A stretch of DNA of 46,447 nucleotides from Hepatobacter sp965661165 (GTDB lineage: Bacteria; Pseudomonadota; Alphaproteobacteria; Holosporales; Hepatobacteraceae), in the NCBI GenBank assembly GCA_965661165.1, contig CBFICL010000004.1, forward strand, positions 1-46,447, given 5' to 3'. The translations under genes and the position numbers were made by a program. Numbering within the stretch: position 1 is the stretch's first letter; each line of letters begins with the position of its first letter. This document shows positions 25,965 through 35,702 of the stretch, one piece after another. The notes beneath the pieces are model-generated. The model was not told the DNA's origin and ran no database searches. It saw only the letters and a list, made by a program, of their open reading frames with translations.

Positions 25965-26783
25965 ATGAAAAATTCTTACCTCTCGTGGGTTTTTTTATTT
26001 TTTTTCGGCGGCATCGTGGCCGTGGGCGGCGAACGCGTCTATAAGGCCTGTTGGTGGCGCATGCGCAACGCGGCAGAGATGGCGCGCATTCACAATTGGG
26101 ACGCCTATATCCCTGAAAATGATCCAACCTTGAGTCGGCGCATCGGGGCCGCCCTGCTGCCCAAAACCCAGGCAACAAAGCTTTACGTAACCCTTACCGT
26201 GCTCACACGCATTTTTGATAACCACGATGTCACGTGGTGGGCCTGTGGTGGCACACTGCTTGGCGCTATCCGAAATGGCGGCATCATCCCAACCGATGAT
26301 GATATCGATATCTGTATTCTTGAGCAGGATTTACCTAAGTTAGAAAAGGCACGTGCAGACTTGAAGAAAAAGGGCTTCGATCTCTCCACTCAGGGCAATA
26401 AGCTTACAATTAAATCCATCACCAATCCACAGGACGGTTATTTAGCCCTGGACTTGTTTGTGATGAAAGAGGTGGTACGTGACGGTAAGCACGAGATTGT
26501 GCTGAGCTCACCCGAGGACGAAAAAATGTGGCCCACCTTTCGTTTTGAAAAAAAATACATGTTTCCTCTCAAAAAAGTGCCTTTTGGCCCCACACAGGTG
26601 TGGGTGCCCCGTGTACCCTACCCACACTTGGACAAATATTACAAAAACTGGAACAGCGTGATGTATGTGTGGAACCACGGCCATCCCTTCCCTCCTTTTT
26701 ATATGACCATCACGCCCGAGCTGCGCAAACCTGCCCCCTGGTGTGAAGACGCGTTTTCTGCAGGCATGGAAACGCCGCAATAA
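25965..26783 (+). CDS. LicD-family protein with N-terminal membrane anchor (paralogue 1)
   Basis: 272 residues. The LicD nucleotidyltransferase core is clear: 'WWACGGTLLGAIRNGGIIP' then TDDDIDI (acidic triad about residues 111-115), as in phosphocholine and related phospho-group transferases that modify surface glycans. An N-terminal hydrophobic segment ('SYLSWVFLFFFGGIVAVGG') is likely a signal anchor. The C-terminal part has 'PFGPTQVWVPRVPYPHLDKYY' style pocket residues and ends 'TPELRKPAPW', shared with the second copy at 31557. The ATG at 25965 is preferred over a TTG 60 bp upstream in a T-run. The substrate is unknown; host glycan or lipid modification is possible. Confidence 0.8.
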   Translation: MKNSYLSWVFLFFFGGIVAVGGERVYKACWWRMRNAAEMARIHNWDAYIPENDPTLSRRIGAALLPKTQATKLYVTLTVLTRIFDNHDVTWWACGGTLLGAIRNGGIIPTDDDIDICILEQDLPKLEKARADLKKKGFDLSTQGNKLTIKSITNPQDGYLALDLFVMKEVVRDGKHEIVLSSPEDEKMWPTFRFEKKYMFPLKKVPFGPTQVWVPRVPYPHLDKYYKNWNSVMYVWNHGHPFPPFYMTITPELRKPAPWCEDAFSAGMETPQ

Positions 26784-26929
26784 CCAAAAGCTCCTCAAGC
26801 GGTTCATATTTTTGCGACCAGGCATTTGCGCGAGCGCATGGAAAGAACGCCCTTAATACAAAAGGCCTGCTTTCCTGCGCCTTCTTTACCACTTTGCCAG
26901 AAAAGAAAAAGGAATTTTTTCTAGGAATC

Positions 26930-26954
26930 TGGCACTCTCTGTGATAGAGTGCCA
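26930..26954. promoter_or_regulatory. CIRCE-type HrcA operator upstream of groES
   Basis: TGGCACTC (26930-26937), a 9-nt spacer, then GAGTGCCA (26947-26954): a perfect 8-bp inverted repeat with the CIRCE spacing. The classic element is TTAGCACTC-N9-GAGTGCTAA, so one symmetric base pair differs (GG/CC for AG/CT). Located 33 bp before the groES start, consistent with HrcA repression of groESL. Confidence 0.82.
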
Positions 26955-26987
26955 ACGTTAAAGGAAAATTAAGCGAGGAGATCATTC

Positions 26988-27296
26988 ATGGCATCAATGA
27001 AGCTGCGTCCTCTGGCCGATCGCGTTCTTGTCAAGCGCGTTGAGGCGGAGGGAAAAACCAAAGGTGGTATCATCATCCCTGACAACGCCAAAGAAAAACC
27101 CATGGAGGGTGAAGTGGTGGCTGTGGGCACCGGCGCTCGATCTGAGGGTGGTCAAATCATCCCATTAGAGCTCAAGGTTGGTGATCGCGTTCTTTTTGGC
27201 AAGTGGTCAGGCACCGAAGTCAAGCTGAACGGCGATGAGGAATTCATGATTATGAAAGAGTCCGACGTGATGGGCATTTTTAGTCAGGCAAGCTGA
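26988..27296 (+). CDS. groES: co-chaperonin GroES
   Basis: 102-residue Cpn10. 'LRPLADRVLVKRVEAEGKT' and the mobile-loop region 'KTKGGIIIPDNAKEKP' are intact, as is 'VGDRVLFGKWSGTEVKL'. Forms the heptameric lid of GroEL. Ribosome-binding site GAGGAG before the ATG at 26988. CIRCE-type operator upstream; groEL follows after 14 bp. Confidence 0.98.
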   Translation: MASMKLRPLADRVLVKRVEAEGKTKGGIIIPDNAKEKPMEGEVVAVGTGARSEGGQIIPLELKVGDRVLFGKWSGTEVKLNGDEEFMIMKESDVMGIFSQAS

Positions 27297-27310
27297 GGAG
27301 ATAGAACACA

Positions 27311-28999
<1,689 letters not shown>

Positions 29000-29079
29000 C
29001 CCTCGGCTCCAAGGGCTCGCCCCTACGGGGGTTGGGCCCCTTACCTAGCTTCTTTGCTAACCTAGCCTAGCTAAGTTTA

Positions 29080-29114
29080 AGAGGTCTGCTGCACCAAGGC
29101 AGGCCTCTTTTTTT
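29080..29114 (+). terminator. intrinsic terminator of groESL
   Basis: AGAGGTCTGC pairs with GCAGGCCTCT (10 bp, one G-U) across a 9-nt loop and is followed by a run of seven T. Positioned 80 bp after the groEL stop. Confidence 0.85.
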
Positions 29115-29120
29115 ATACAG

Positions 29121-29540
29121 CCTCTTTTTGCCCCCCCTTCAAAACGCCTCTTCGTAAGACCTCTTGGCTAGATAACGCCCACTTGTTAGCACGTTGTCGC
29201 CTATCTTTTTATGAGTCATTCCTTTTGTGCTCTCTCCCTTTATGAGCTGGGGCCTCTTGCTTTTCACTGCGCCCCCCTTACAATCTGCAGGCCTGTCACC
29301 TTTTATCATGCCCTCTTTTGAGCGCTCGCCTTGTGCTCTGTGAGACAAATCTGTGGAACGCCCCTTTGTTGACAAACGTTATCGTCTCCTTTGATCTCTC
29401 CTTTTACAATCTATGAATCTATCGTCTTTTGGCTGACCTTTTTCTGGCTGATCTCGCTTCTGAACATCTTTTGATCATCTTCTTTTTTTAACATCTCATG
29501 CGTGCATACAACAATTTGTCTCTCACCCCTGCGTCCCAAT
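29121..29540. other. pyrimidine-rich non-coding stretch between groEL and the next gene
   Basis: The plus strand is strongly T/C-biased with many short CT tracts (CCTCTT, CTCTCCC, ATCTTCTTTTTTT) and repeated ATC-TTTTGATC-like words near 29470. A 78-codon frame on the minus strand is low-complexity (repeated Lys-Gly) and looks accidental. I see no RNA gene or convincing protein; it may be a decayed gene. Confidence 0.35.
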
Positions 29541-29541
29541 C

Positions 29542-29569
29542 TTGACTTTTTGACAAAAAATGACATAAT
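29542..29569 (+). promoter_or_regulatory. sigma-70-like promoter for the 529-residue protein gene
   Basis: TTGACT (29542-29547), a 16-nt spacer and CATAAT (29564-29569), about 30 bp before the start region. A second overlapping TTGACA follows the first. Good match to the consensus by eye only. Confidence 0.5.
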
Positions 29570-29599
29570 ATCAAATAATTAATGGAAGAGGATGATCCC

Positions 29600-29626
29600 A
29601 TGCGCATCGCGGCTTTTTTTCTGTAG
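29600..29626 (+). other. leader start MRIAAFFL ending in an in-frame amber codon
   Basis: An ATG at 29600 with GGAAGAGG upstream opens MRIAAFFL and then TAG at 29624-29626, directly followed in the same frame by the ATG at 29627 of the next gene. MRIAAFFL-stop-MGFMGNLMA reads like one signal peptide interrupted by a stop, so the long protein probably once started at 29600. Confidence 0.5.
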
Positions 29627-31216
29627 ATGGGTTTTATGGGCAACCTGATGGCCCCTCCCGCGCCAGACGAAGGCCCCGCTGAAGAGAACCGCGTCTTACA
29701 AGGCACCCATTCTTTCACTGAAAAATATCTCGATAAGAGCGTCGCCCCAATGCTTGAGTGTGCTTATGCTATAAAATGTATAGATGAGCTCAACGCAATC
29801 CAGAACAAATTTTCTGAGCACCAAAAAGTAATAGATGAGGCCGTCGCCTCTGTGAAAGATCCGAGCATGATCTTACCGACACTTGATGATTCGACAGCAC
29901 ATACTCTCAAAAAACTTCTTAACGATCTCAAAAAACTTCTTAACGATCCGATAAATAGCCTAGACCACGCACAAAATTACCTTTCCAGCCGGATAGAGAG
30001 TCTTTCTAAAATGCCAAACATAATAGGACTCATTCTTCCTATCATCAACGAGGTCGCTCATGATTTCTCTGAAATAACTGATGATGCTATTGCTTATTTT
30101 GCTACAATACAACCTGTGGTGAACGACCTCAAACTAAGGCGTGACAACGAAGAGTTGACGCCTGATACGCCCATCTTCAACATCCCCTACCATCCTGAAA
30201 ATCCAAACTATGACAACCTCACCACAGTTGTGCGTTTATGTGGCAGTCATCATGCCATGATCGAAACCCGTGATGAGCAAGGTCGCTATGCGTGGTTTGC
30301 CGTTTTCTCTTTTGATCCAGAAACAGGGGATTGGAGGTCGCGTCCCACAGAGCCGGTTCCCTCAAAAGTTGAGATATCAATGCATTGCGCCCCAAATTAT
30401 GCCGATGAAGACAGGGTTTATGGTGATGATAACGAACAATACACTGATCCGAAAAAAACGTTCATTGAATCTTCTGCCCTTCTGCGTGGACATATCGATC
30501 TATTGCGCCCTTCCTGCACCTCTTTTGACATAAACCAAGAAGCCCACTATCCTTTCCTGAGAGCCAGCGTCTTGGAATGGACGCTTAACAGCCCTGTCAC
30601 CATCCATCGTTTTTTTCATGAGCTGGAAAGCCTGCGTTTTGATGATCACACCTTTCCGCCCTACATTTCAGACAGAGCCTATCCTGCACACAAGAAGTTC
30701 GCCCTCAATCATGAGGCCTTTTTCTTGGCATTGCTGCAGAAATTTTTGCCTATCGAAGAAATTGGCCCCTTTCCTGAGACGTATTTTTCTCCCTATCCGC
30801 AGGTCAAGGGGTGGTTAGGGACAGCTGAGCAATACCTGAATCCCTTCTTAAGACGCTTCTTAGGCGATTCCTTGCGAGAGGAACCAGCCCCCACATGCGA
30901 AAGGATGGTAGAACACCTATACCGATCAAAATCGCAACCTCTTCCCTCACCTCGCTTTGTCTTGAAACGCACAAGCAGGTGTGAAGAGTTTGTGAGTTGT
31001 GCACAAATGATACTTTTCGACATGTATCGCATACATCCTTTGAAGTATGCGAGCTCGAAGGTAAGAGCAGGATGCGGTGGTAAACCCTCAGAGAAAATCA
31101 TTATGAAACATTTTCCCTGTGTGGCTTATCGGTTGCTGGAAGAAGAAGACAGCTATACACAACCTAACAAGGCATCACCCGGTCAACCATCAGCATGCCC
31201 AAATCCGGGCGCATAG
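29627..31216 (+). CDS. unknown 529-residue protein, likely former exported protein
   Basis: No recognised domain. Residues about 20-160 look helical and charged (possible coiled coil around 'IDELNAIQNKFSEHQKVIDE' and 'LKKLLNDLKKLLND'), followed by a beta-containing region with 'VVRLCGSHHAMIETRDEQGRYAWF' in two adjoining parts and an alpha-rich end with 'LNHEAFFLALLQKFLPIEEIG'. The N-terminus MGFMGNLMAPPAP looks like the back half of a signal peptide whose front lies upstream of an amber codon. A 21-bp tandem duplication duplicates LKKLLND. It sits between groESL and the second LicD gene, under its own promoter. Possible effector, inferred only from leader and neighbourhood. Confidence 0.6.
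   Translation: MGFMGNLMAPPAPDEGPAEENRVLQGTHSFTEKYLDKSVAPMLECAYAIKCIDELNAIQNKFSEHQKVIDEAVASVKDPSMILPTLDDSTAHTLKKLLNDLKKLLNDPINSLDHAQNYLSSRIESLSKMPNIIGLILPIINEVAHDFSEITDDAIAYFATIQPVVNDLKLRRDNEELTPDTPIFNIPYHPENPNYDNLTTVVRLCGSHHAMIETRDEQGRYAWFAVFSFDPETGDWRSRPTEPVPSKVEISMHCAPNYADEDRVYGDDNEQYTDPKKTFIESSALLRGHIDLLRPSCTSFDINQEAHYPFLRASVLEWTLNSPVTIHRFFHELESLRFDDHTFPPYISDRAYPAHKKFALNHEAFFLALLQKFLPIEEIGPFPETYFSPYPQVKGWLGTAEQYLNPFLRRFLGDSLREEPAPTCERMVEHLYRSKSQPLPSPRFVLKRTSRCEEFVSCAQMILFDMYRIHPLKYASSKVRAGCGGKPSEKIIMKHFPCVAYRLLEEEDSYTQPNKASPGQPSACPNPGA
29906..29947 (+). repeat. 21-bp perfect tandem duplication in the coding sequence
   Basis: Two identical 21-bp units (29906-29926 and 29927-29947) encode LKKLLND twice and keep the frame. 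Recent duplication, as there is no divergence. Confidence 0.9.
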
Positions 31217-31556
31217 GTCAGATCTGCCTCAATCCAGGCGCCTCAATCTTTGGGGGCACGCTTAGCGGGGCGTCCCCCTCAGCATAGCATGTGTGCTTTT
31301 TATGCCTCAAAAAAAACAGATTGTTGTGGCCTGCTGTGATCTTTATTTCTTTTTTAAGAACCCACGATTGACTTGCCAAAAAAAATGCCATAGAGTCAAC
31401 ATTGACAAATACATTATTGGAAAAAACGCTTTTCTGGGTGCAACCCTTTCTTTTTTATCCAAAAAAAAACAAGAAAATAAATTTTTTACATTTAGTTTTT
31501 GTTTATAATAACAGAAAGTGCCAATAAAGTGTTTTTTATATAAAAGAAGAGCGTGC
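31217..31556. other. intergenic region before the second LicD gene
   Basis: The first part holds a short imperfect hairpin (AGCATA/TGTGCT near 31280) followed by TTTTT, a weak terminator candidate. The last 120 bp are strongly AT-rich with A and T tracts, probably the promoter of the gene at 31557. The 71-codon frame at 31293-31508 is Lys/Phe-rich and not convincing. Confidence 0.35.
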
Positions 31557-32447
31557 ATGTTGAAGCGCCTTTTGTTTCCTACCTTCATCTTTCTCCTTGG
31601 GGGCGCCCTCACCATGACGGGCGACCGGCTTTACAAAAAGTGGAACCGGGTGCGCTTTCATAAGACCGCGGATGCCTCACCTCCTTTGGACACGCGGAGC
31701 AAGGTTCTGGCATCGCAAACCTCTCCTGACCTGGCGCACGACATTTATCAATTGATGCACATCACCCACGAGGTTTTTGACGCACTCCACATCACCTATT
31801 GGGCGGACGGAGGAACATTATTAGGCGCGGTGCGCAATGCAGGTCTGATTTTAACAGATGATGATGTGGATCTGGCGATTTTGCACAAAGATGAACCCAA
31901 GCTTATGAACGAGGTGAAGCGCCACCTAGAAGCCCGCGGCTGCACCATCATTACCGTTGAGCCGTGCTATAAAATATGTTTTATCAAAGACCTGAAGGTG
32001 AACCCACAAAGCAAAGGTGAGGCCGATCGTTATCTAGAGCCGACCACAGGTGTTGACATCTTCCCCATGCAAGAGGCAACGCCGGGCATCTATACCTACA
32101 GCAACGCCCACGCGGACGCCTTATGGTCAGGCACAAACTTTTATCATAAGCGTCACGTCTTTCCCTTACAGAAAAAACCGTTTGGGCCTTTGATGATTTT
32201 TGTGCCCTATGATCCCTATCCTCATCTAGATTTATCTTATCCAGGCTGGAACACGCACGCTTATATTTCAAATTACCATAAGCCGGGTAACCCCATTGAG
32301 CCCTTCACGGTGCCCCTCACGCCTGAGCTCCGCAAACCAGCCCCTTGGCGGGCAGGGTTTGAGTATATCCCCGGCCAAAAAGCACCCATGCCGCCCAAGG
32401 TAGACATCGCGCGGGATTTTCCTCACGAGCCACAACCACAGGGCTAG
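31557..32447 (+). CDS. LicD-family protein with N-terminal membrane anchor (paralogue 2)
   Basis: 296 residues. N-terminal anchor 'LLFPTFIFLLGGALTMTG', then the LicD core 'YWADGGTLLGAVRNAGLIL' followed by TDDDVDL. It shares with the copy at 25965 the motifs 'PFGP', 'PYPHLD', 'GWN' and 'TPELRKPAPW', so the pair arose by duplication. LicD proteins transfer phospho-groups to glycans at the cell surface. Start at the ATG 31557 after AGAAGAG; the upstream ATA-rich extension is rejected. The stop overlaps the convergent EamA gene by 4 bp (both end in CTAG). Confidence 0.8.
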   Translation: MLKRLLFPTFIFLLGGALTMTGDRLYKKWNRVRFHKTADASPPLDTRSKVLASQTSPDLAHDIYQLMHITHEVFDALHITYWADGGTLLGAVRNAGLILTDDDVDLAILHKDEPKLMNEVKRHLEARGCTIITVEPCYKICFIKDLKVNPQSKGEADRYLEPTTGVDIFPMQEATPGIYTYSNAHADALWSGTNFYHKRHVFPLQKKPFGPLMIFVPYDPYPHLDLSYPGWNTHAYISNYHKPGNPIEPFTVPLTPELRKPAPWRAGFEYIPGQKAPMPPKVDIARDFPHEPQPQG

Positions 32448-33376
32448 CGACGAATCACGAAAGGCGTGGCGGCAATCATCACCACGATCCCTATGACAAA
32501 CGTGCCACTCACTACCTCTCCTAAAAAGAGAACACCAAACAGGGCACTGATGGCAAAACGCCACAAGCTGAGCGGGGCCAACACATTCAGGTCTGTCAAA
32601 GACAAGGCTTTGGCCAACGACCATTGCGCGATCCACTCAATGGCGCCAATCAGCAATAAAAAAAGCCATTCCTCCCTTGTGGGCATCGACCAGGTCAGGG
32701 CCGCTGCCGCCCCAATAAACAGGCTATTCAGCCCCAGCAAAGAAAGGGTAGCATCATAGGGCGGCACACTGACCAGCATTTTCTTGGCAGCCACATTGGC
32801 GCCCACATAGCCCACAATAAACACCACGGGCAACAACCACGCTTCAAGCGGGGTGCCTTGATGGTGGAACTGGGCCGACCACACTTCTTGACGAATCAGG
32901 ATTGGCGCGGCCAACAAAAGAAGGCACAAGGCACCAAAACGTGCCCGCGTGGTGGTTTCTTTCAACAACCACAGGGCCGCGAGAAACGTGACCAGGGGTG
33001 CCATCAAGCGAAAAGACACCGCAATGCTTAAGGGATAAATGCGCAGCGCACAAAACCACCCTAAAAACGCCAAGCTGGCCATCATGCTGCGCGCCACGGC
33101 CCACAAGGGCGCACGGGTGATCACAGACGCGCAAAACGACCGCGGCGATCTGATGTGCCAAAGGGCGAGCCCCAAAAACGGCACCCCCACCTGAAAAAAA
33201 GCCACCACGCTGGGCGATAAGTGCGTGCCCTTCTTTTGCATCCAACACGCCAACATAGAAATCACCGCAAAGCACGTCGTGGACACAAATTTCCAAAACA
33301 CGCCCCATAAATTTTCATAGCGTACGCCTGAGAATGTATGTGTGAAAGAGCGGGTGAAGGGGGTGAAAAACGTCAA
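32444..33376 (-). CDS. EamA/DMT-family transporter
   Basis: 310 residues with about 10 hydrophobic helices in two EamA halves, each ending in the family pattern: 'YPLSIAVSFRLMAPLVTFLAA' with 'LWLLKETTTRARFGALCLLL' in the first half and 'SLTDLNVLAPLSLWRFAISALF' with 'LFLGEVVSGTFVIGIVVMI' in the second. Drug/metabolite transporters of this kind are common and multiple in intracellular alphaproteobacteria, where some import or exchange host metabolites; substrate unknown. Start codon TTG at 33376 is uncertain. Confidence 0.87.
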   Translation of the reverse strand: MTFFTPFTRSFTHTFSGVRYENLWGVFWKFVSTTCFAVISMLACWMQKKGTHLSPSVVAFFQVGVPFLGLALWHIRSPRSFCASVITRAPLWAVARSMMASLAFLGWFCALRIYPLSIAVSFRLMAPLVTFLAALWLLKETTTRARFGALCLLLLAAPILIRQEVWSAQFHHQGTPLEAWLLPVVFIVGYVGANVAAKKMLVSVPPYDATLSLLGLNSLFIGAAAALTWSMPTREEWLFLLLIGAIEWIAQWSLAKALSLTDLNVLAPLSLWRFAISALFGVLFLGEVVSGTFVIGIVVMIAATPFVIRR

Positions 33377-33469
33377 GAAAGTCTGCGCAACGGATGTCTA
33401 TTGTCAATTCTTACCTATTCTTCTACGCTAGAGAAGTAAAGATGTCATCCCCCCACCAAGGAGCTTTGT

Positions 33470-33958
33470 TTGACCAAGACGTCACCCGATCCGAGCGCCC
33501 GTCGCGCCGACCTTAAAAAGCGCACATCATCGCGGCTTATGTTTGTGCAGGCGCTCTATCAGTCCGAATATAGTGAAGACAGCCTCCATGTATTGGGTAA
33601 GGATTTTTGTGAAGATCCATTAAAGTCTTTTTTGGTGGACGAAGGCATTGTGGCAGACCCGGCCTATTTTAAAGAACTACTTTCTGTGTTTGAACACGAT
33701 ATTCATCTTTTTGATGAGCGGATTAAGAGTTTTTTAACTTTACCTTGGCATTTTGAGCGTCTTGAACCCATTCTTCTTTCGATTTTACGTGCTGGATCTG
33801 CTGAACTTTTTTCCATGAAGGATGTCCCTGAGCAACTCATTATCAATGAATATGTCACGCTGGCCCACGGTTTTTTTCATCAAAAAGAGCCAGCTTTGGT
33901 GCACACGATTTTGGACAAAATGGCGCAGCTTTTTCGTTCTCCCGGCAAGACACCTTAA
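33470..33958 (+). CDS. nusB: transcription antitermination factor NusB
   Basis: 162-residue all-helical NusB. N-terminal 'RTSSRLMFVQALYQSEYS' is the family opening, and the C-terminal helices 'PEQLIINEYVTLAHGFF' and 'HTILDKMAQLFR' are characteristic. It pairs with NusE (S10) for rRNA antitermination. The TTG start at 33470 follows AAGGAG by 6 bp. It overlaps the next frame, so expression of the following exported protein is probably coupled. Confidence 0.9.
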   Translation: MTKTSPDPSARRADLKKRTSSRLMFVQALYQSEYSEDSLHVLGKDFCEDPLKSFLVDEGIVADPAYFKELLSVFEHDIHLFDERIKSFLTLPWHFERLEPILLSILRAGSAELFSMKDVPEQLIINEYVTLAHGFFHQKEPALVHTILDKMAQLFRSPGKTP

Positions 33959-34427
33959 CCTCCTCCTGATTGCCTTCTTGTGGATGACTGGCCCTGCTTT
34001 AATCATTGCTCAGGAAACAAAGCTTGAAAACCGCAACCCCAGCGTCGGCAAGGTTCATATACAAAACCACGCCGTGGTAGACAAGGCACCCTTCTTTCTT
34101 TTCAAACCCTTTCGCGTCATGGTGCTCAGTGATAAAGGGCCCATCGCCATTTTACGCGCTGACGTCATTGTGGAAACGCATAACGAAGCATCGAAGAAAA
34201 AGCTGGAAAAATTTTTACCCCGCATTTATAGTCGGCTCTTAGAAGATTTTTATGGCCTGGCCTATCTTTTGTGGGGATCAGGCTATCATCCCGACCTTAT
34301 GTCTATTAAAAACCGCGCAGAACGCCTGGTGCGGAAAGAGGTTCATGAGGATCTGGTGCGCGACGTTTTTGTGCAAAAAGTGTTCATCAAACCCATGCCG
34401 CCCGTGCGCAATGACAAGGCCTTCTGA
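33822..34427 (+). CDS. exported FliL-like protein (start uncertain)
   Basis: The coherent protein begins with a signal-like segment 'LLIAFLWMTGPALIIAQ' (about residues 47-64) followed by an about 135-residue domain with 'FFLFKPFRVMVLSDKGPIA' , 'ILRADVIVETHN', 'KLEKFLPRIYSRLLEDFYGL' and 'VRDVFVQKVFIKPM'. This beta-strand, Pro-Arg-helix, C-terminal-strand order resembles the FliL periplasmic domain, as in small alphaproteobacterial proteins annotated FliL-like; the relation is weak. The longest in-frame ATG (33822) lies inside nusB, and there is no better start before an ATG at 33984, so the 5' end is uncertain. Confidence 0.5.
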   Translation: MSLSNSLSMNMSRWPTVFFIKKSQLWCTRFWTKWRSFFVLPARHLNLLLIAFLWMTGPALIIAQETKLENRNPSVGKVHIQNHAVVDKAPFFLFKPFRVMVLSDKGPIAILRADVIVETHNEASKKKLEKFLPRIYSRLLEDFYGLAYLLWGSGYHPDLMSIKNRAERLVRKEVHEDLVRDVFVQKVFIKPMPPVRNDKAF

Positions 34428-34520
34428 TAAAATCGTTACTTTATAACCAAAAAACCAACAAATAAGACATCCAAACTTTTTTGTGAGAAGAATGCTTGTT
34501 TTCTTAAGTAAGGTTTATCT

Positions 34521-35702
34521 ATGCGTTTTTTGTGCCTTGTACTGGCCCTATGCGGCAGTATGTCACCTCTGTTGGCAAAAGAGAGCTTTCAGCAAGGGGA
34601 AGAGAGTTTCTCTTCTGCATTAGCAAGATATGGCCGGCGCTCTGTTTCTGGATTCTTATCAAAAATCAAAAGGTATGAATCGTTTTCTACACAAAAGACA
34701 TACGATAACCCATCCGAACACGATAAACCATCTGAGGCACCACGCTTAAGAAAGAAGCCTACCACCGAAGCTAGGTCATCATTTCAGTCTATGGGAGAGC
34801 GTCTTCGCCGATCCTCGTTTCGCCTCTCTTCCTTCAGCTTCAAGAAAAAGCGTACTCCCAGTCAATCATCTGAAGATAGCGATGATTCTAGTCGCGGGTC
34901 TTTGACCTCCATAGACAAGCTTTCTCCGTCCCCAAATTATAGTGATATGTCTTGTGCCACAAGCATGGCCGAAGATGTTGGCTCTCTGGTGTCCTCATCC
35001 CGCAACCGTGATTATGACGACTCTGAAGACAAGGCATCGCCAGGCAGGCCTTCATCTTCCCTTATACCTTCAATAAAACGACCCCTTCCCTTCACACTCT
35101 CTCTATACCAGAATACAGGCAGATTGAGAGCACAAGCGATTCGTCGCGTTCTCAATCAAGAGCGAGAAGAGCTCCTTCAAGCCTTGGCAGAACAACCTAA
35201 CCAAGAGCCTCCACAGGTTTTTTCCAGCGGGAACGGTACGTTTGTCACGCGGTCTGGTCAGCTTTGCACCCAAGATGGCGAGGTTTTAGAAGGGCTGCTT
35301 TTTTATAACGTCTTACAAAAAACATGGGATTCTCCAGAAGCATACAATCTGTGGGCACAAGAGCAGAAAGAACAAAAACATTGCCCTCACGATGAGACAG
35401 ATCATCATGCGTTGCCATCTGCTTTATCAACTACGAAGCTTCAATCAGAGGCAAAAAGCGTTCTCCTTGAAGAGGACGGTTACCTTGTCCCCAGTGCCCT
35501 TGACCTCAAAAGCGTGGCGCACACCATAGAAGCAGAGGATGGATATCTCGCACCCAACGTTTCTTCCCCGCAAAGACATGTACCAAACCTGGAAGCACAA
35601 GACTACCCTCACCTGCCAAAGACTTCATCAGATGAATCACCAAACGCGTCTCTTCAGCGACTTCGTGATGAACTCCTTGATCTTATGAAATGCTTAAATT
35701 AG
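34521..35702 (+). CDS. exported Ser-rich protein with three Tyr-x-x-Pro repeats, putative effector
   Basis: 393 residues with a signal peptide (MRFLCLVLALCGSMSPLLAK). Residues about 40-190 are basic and Ser-rich, with 'RLRRSSFRLSS' and 'KKKRTPSQSSEDSDDSSRG' resembling kinase sites or a nuclear signal. The C-terminal third carries three spaced acidic Tyr motifs: 'LEEDGYLVPSA' (Tyr 321), 'EAEDGYLAPNV' (Tyr 342) and 'EAQDYPHLPK' (Tyr 362), about 20 residues apart. Acidic residues before Tyr and Pro at +3 are typical of substrates of host Src/Abl-type kinases and SH2 ligands, a strategy known for EPIYA effectors. No enzyme domain is recognised. A 94-bp AT-rich leader region precedes the gene. Confidence 0.6.
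   Translation: MRFLCLVLALCGSMSPLLAKESFQQGEESFSSALARYGRRSVSGFLSKIKRYESFSTQKTYDNPSEHDKPSEAPRLRKKPTTEARSSFQSMGERLRRSSFRLSSFSFKKKRTPSQSSEDSDDSSRGSLTSIDKLSPSPNYSDMSCATSMAEDVGSLVSSSRNRDYDDSEDKASPGRPSSSLIPSIKRPLPFTLSLYQNTGRLRAQAIRRVLNQEREELLQALAEQPNQEPPQVFSSGNGTFVTRSGQLCTQDGEVLEGLLFYNVLQKTWDSPEAYNLWAQEQKEQKHCPHDETDHHALPSALSTTKLQSEAKSVLLEEDGYLVPSALDLKSVAHTIEAEDGYLAPNVSSPQRHVPNLEAQDYPHLPKTSSDESPNASLQRLRDELLDLMKCLN

Noticed and set aside
29139..29375. 78-codon minus-strand frame rich in Lys-Gly
   Set aside because: Low complexity from a pyrimidine-biased strand, no ribosome-binding site, and no recognisable fold.
31293..31508. 71-codon plus-strand frame before the second LicD gene
   Set aside because: Lys/Phe-rich, runs through homopolymer tracts, no supporting signal.
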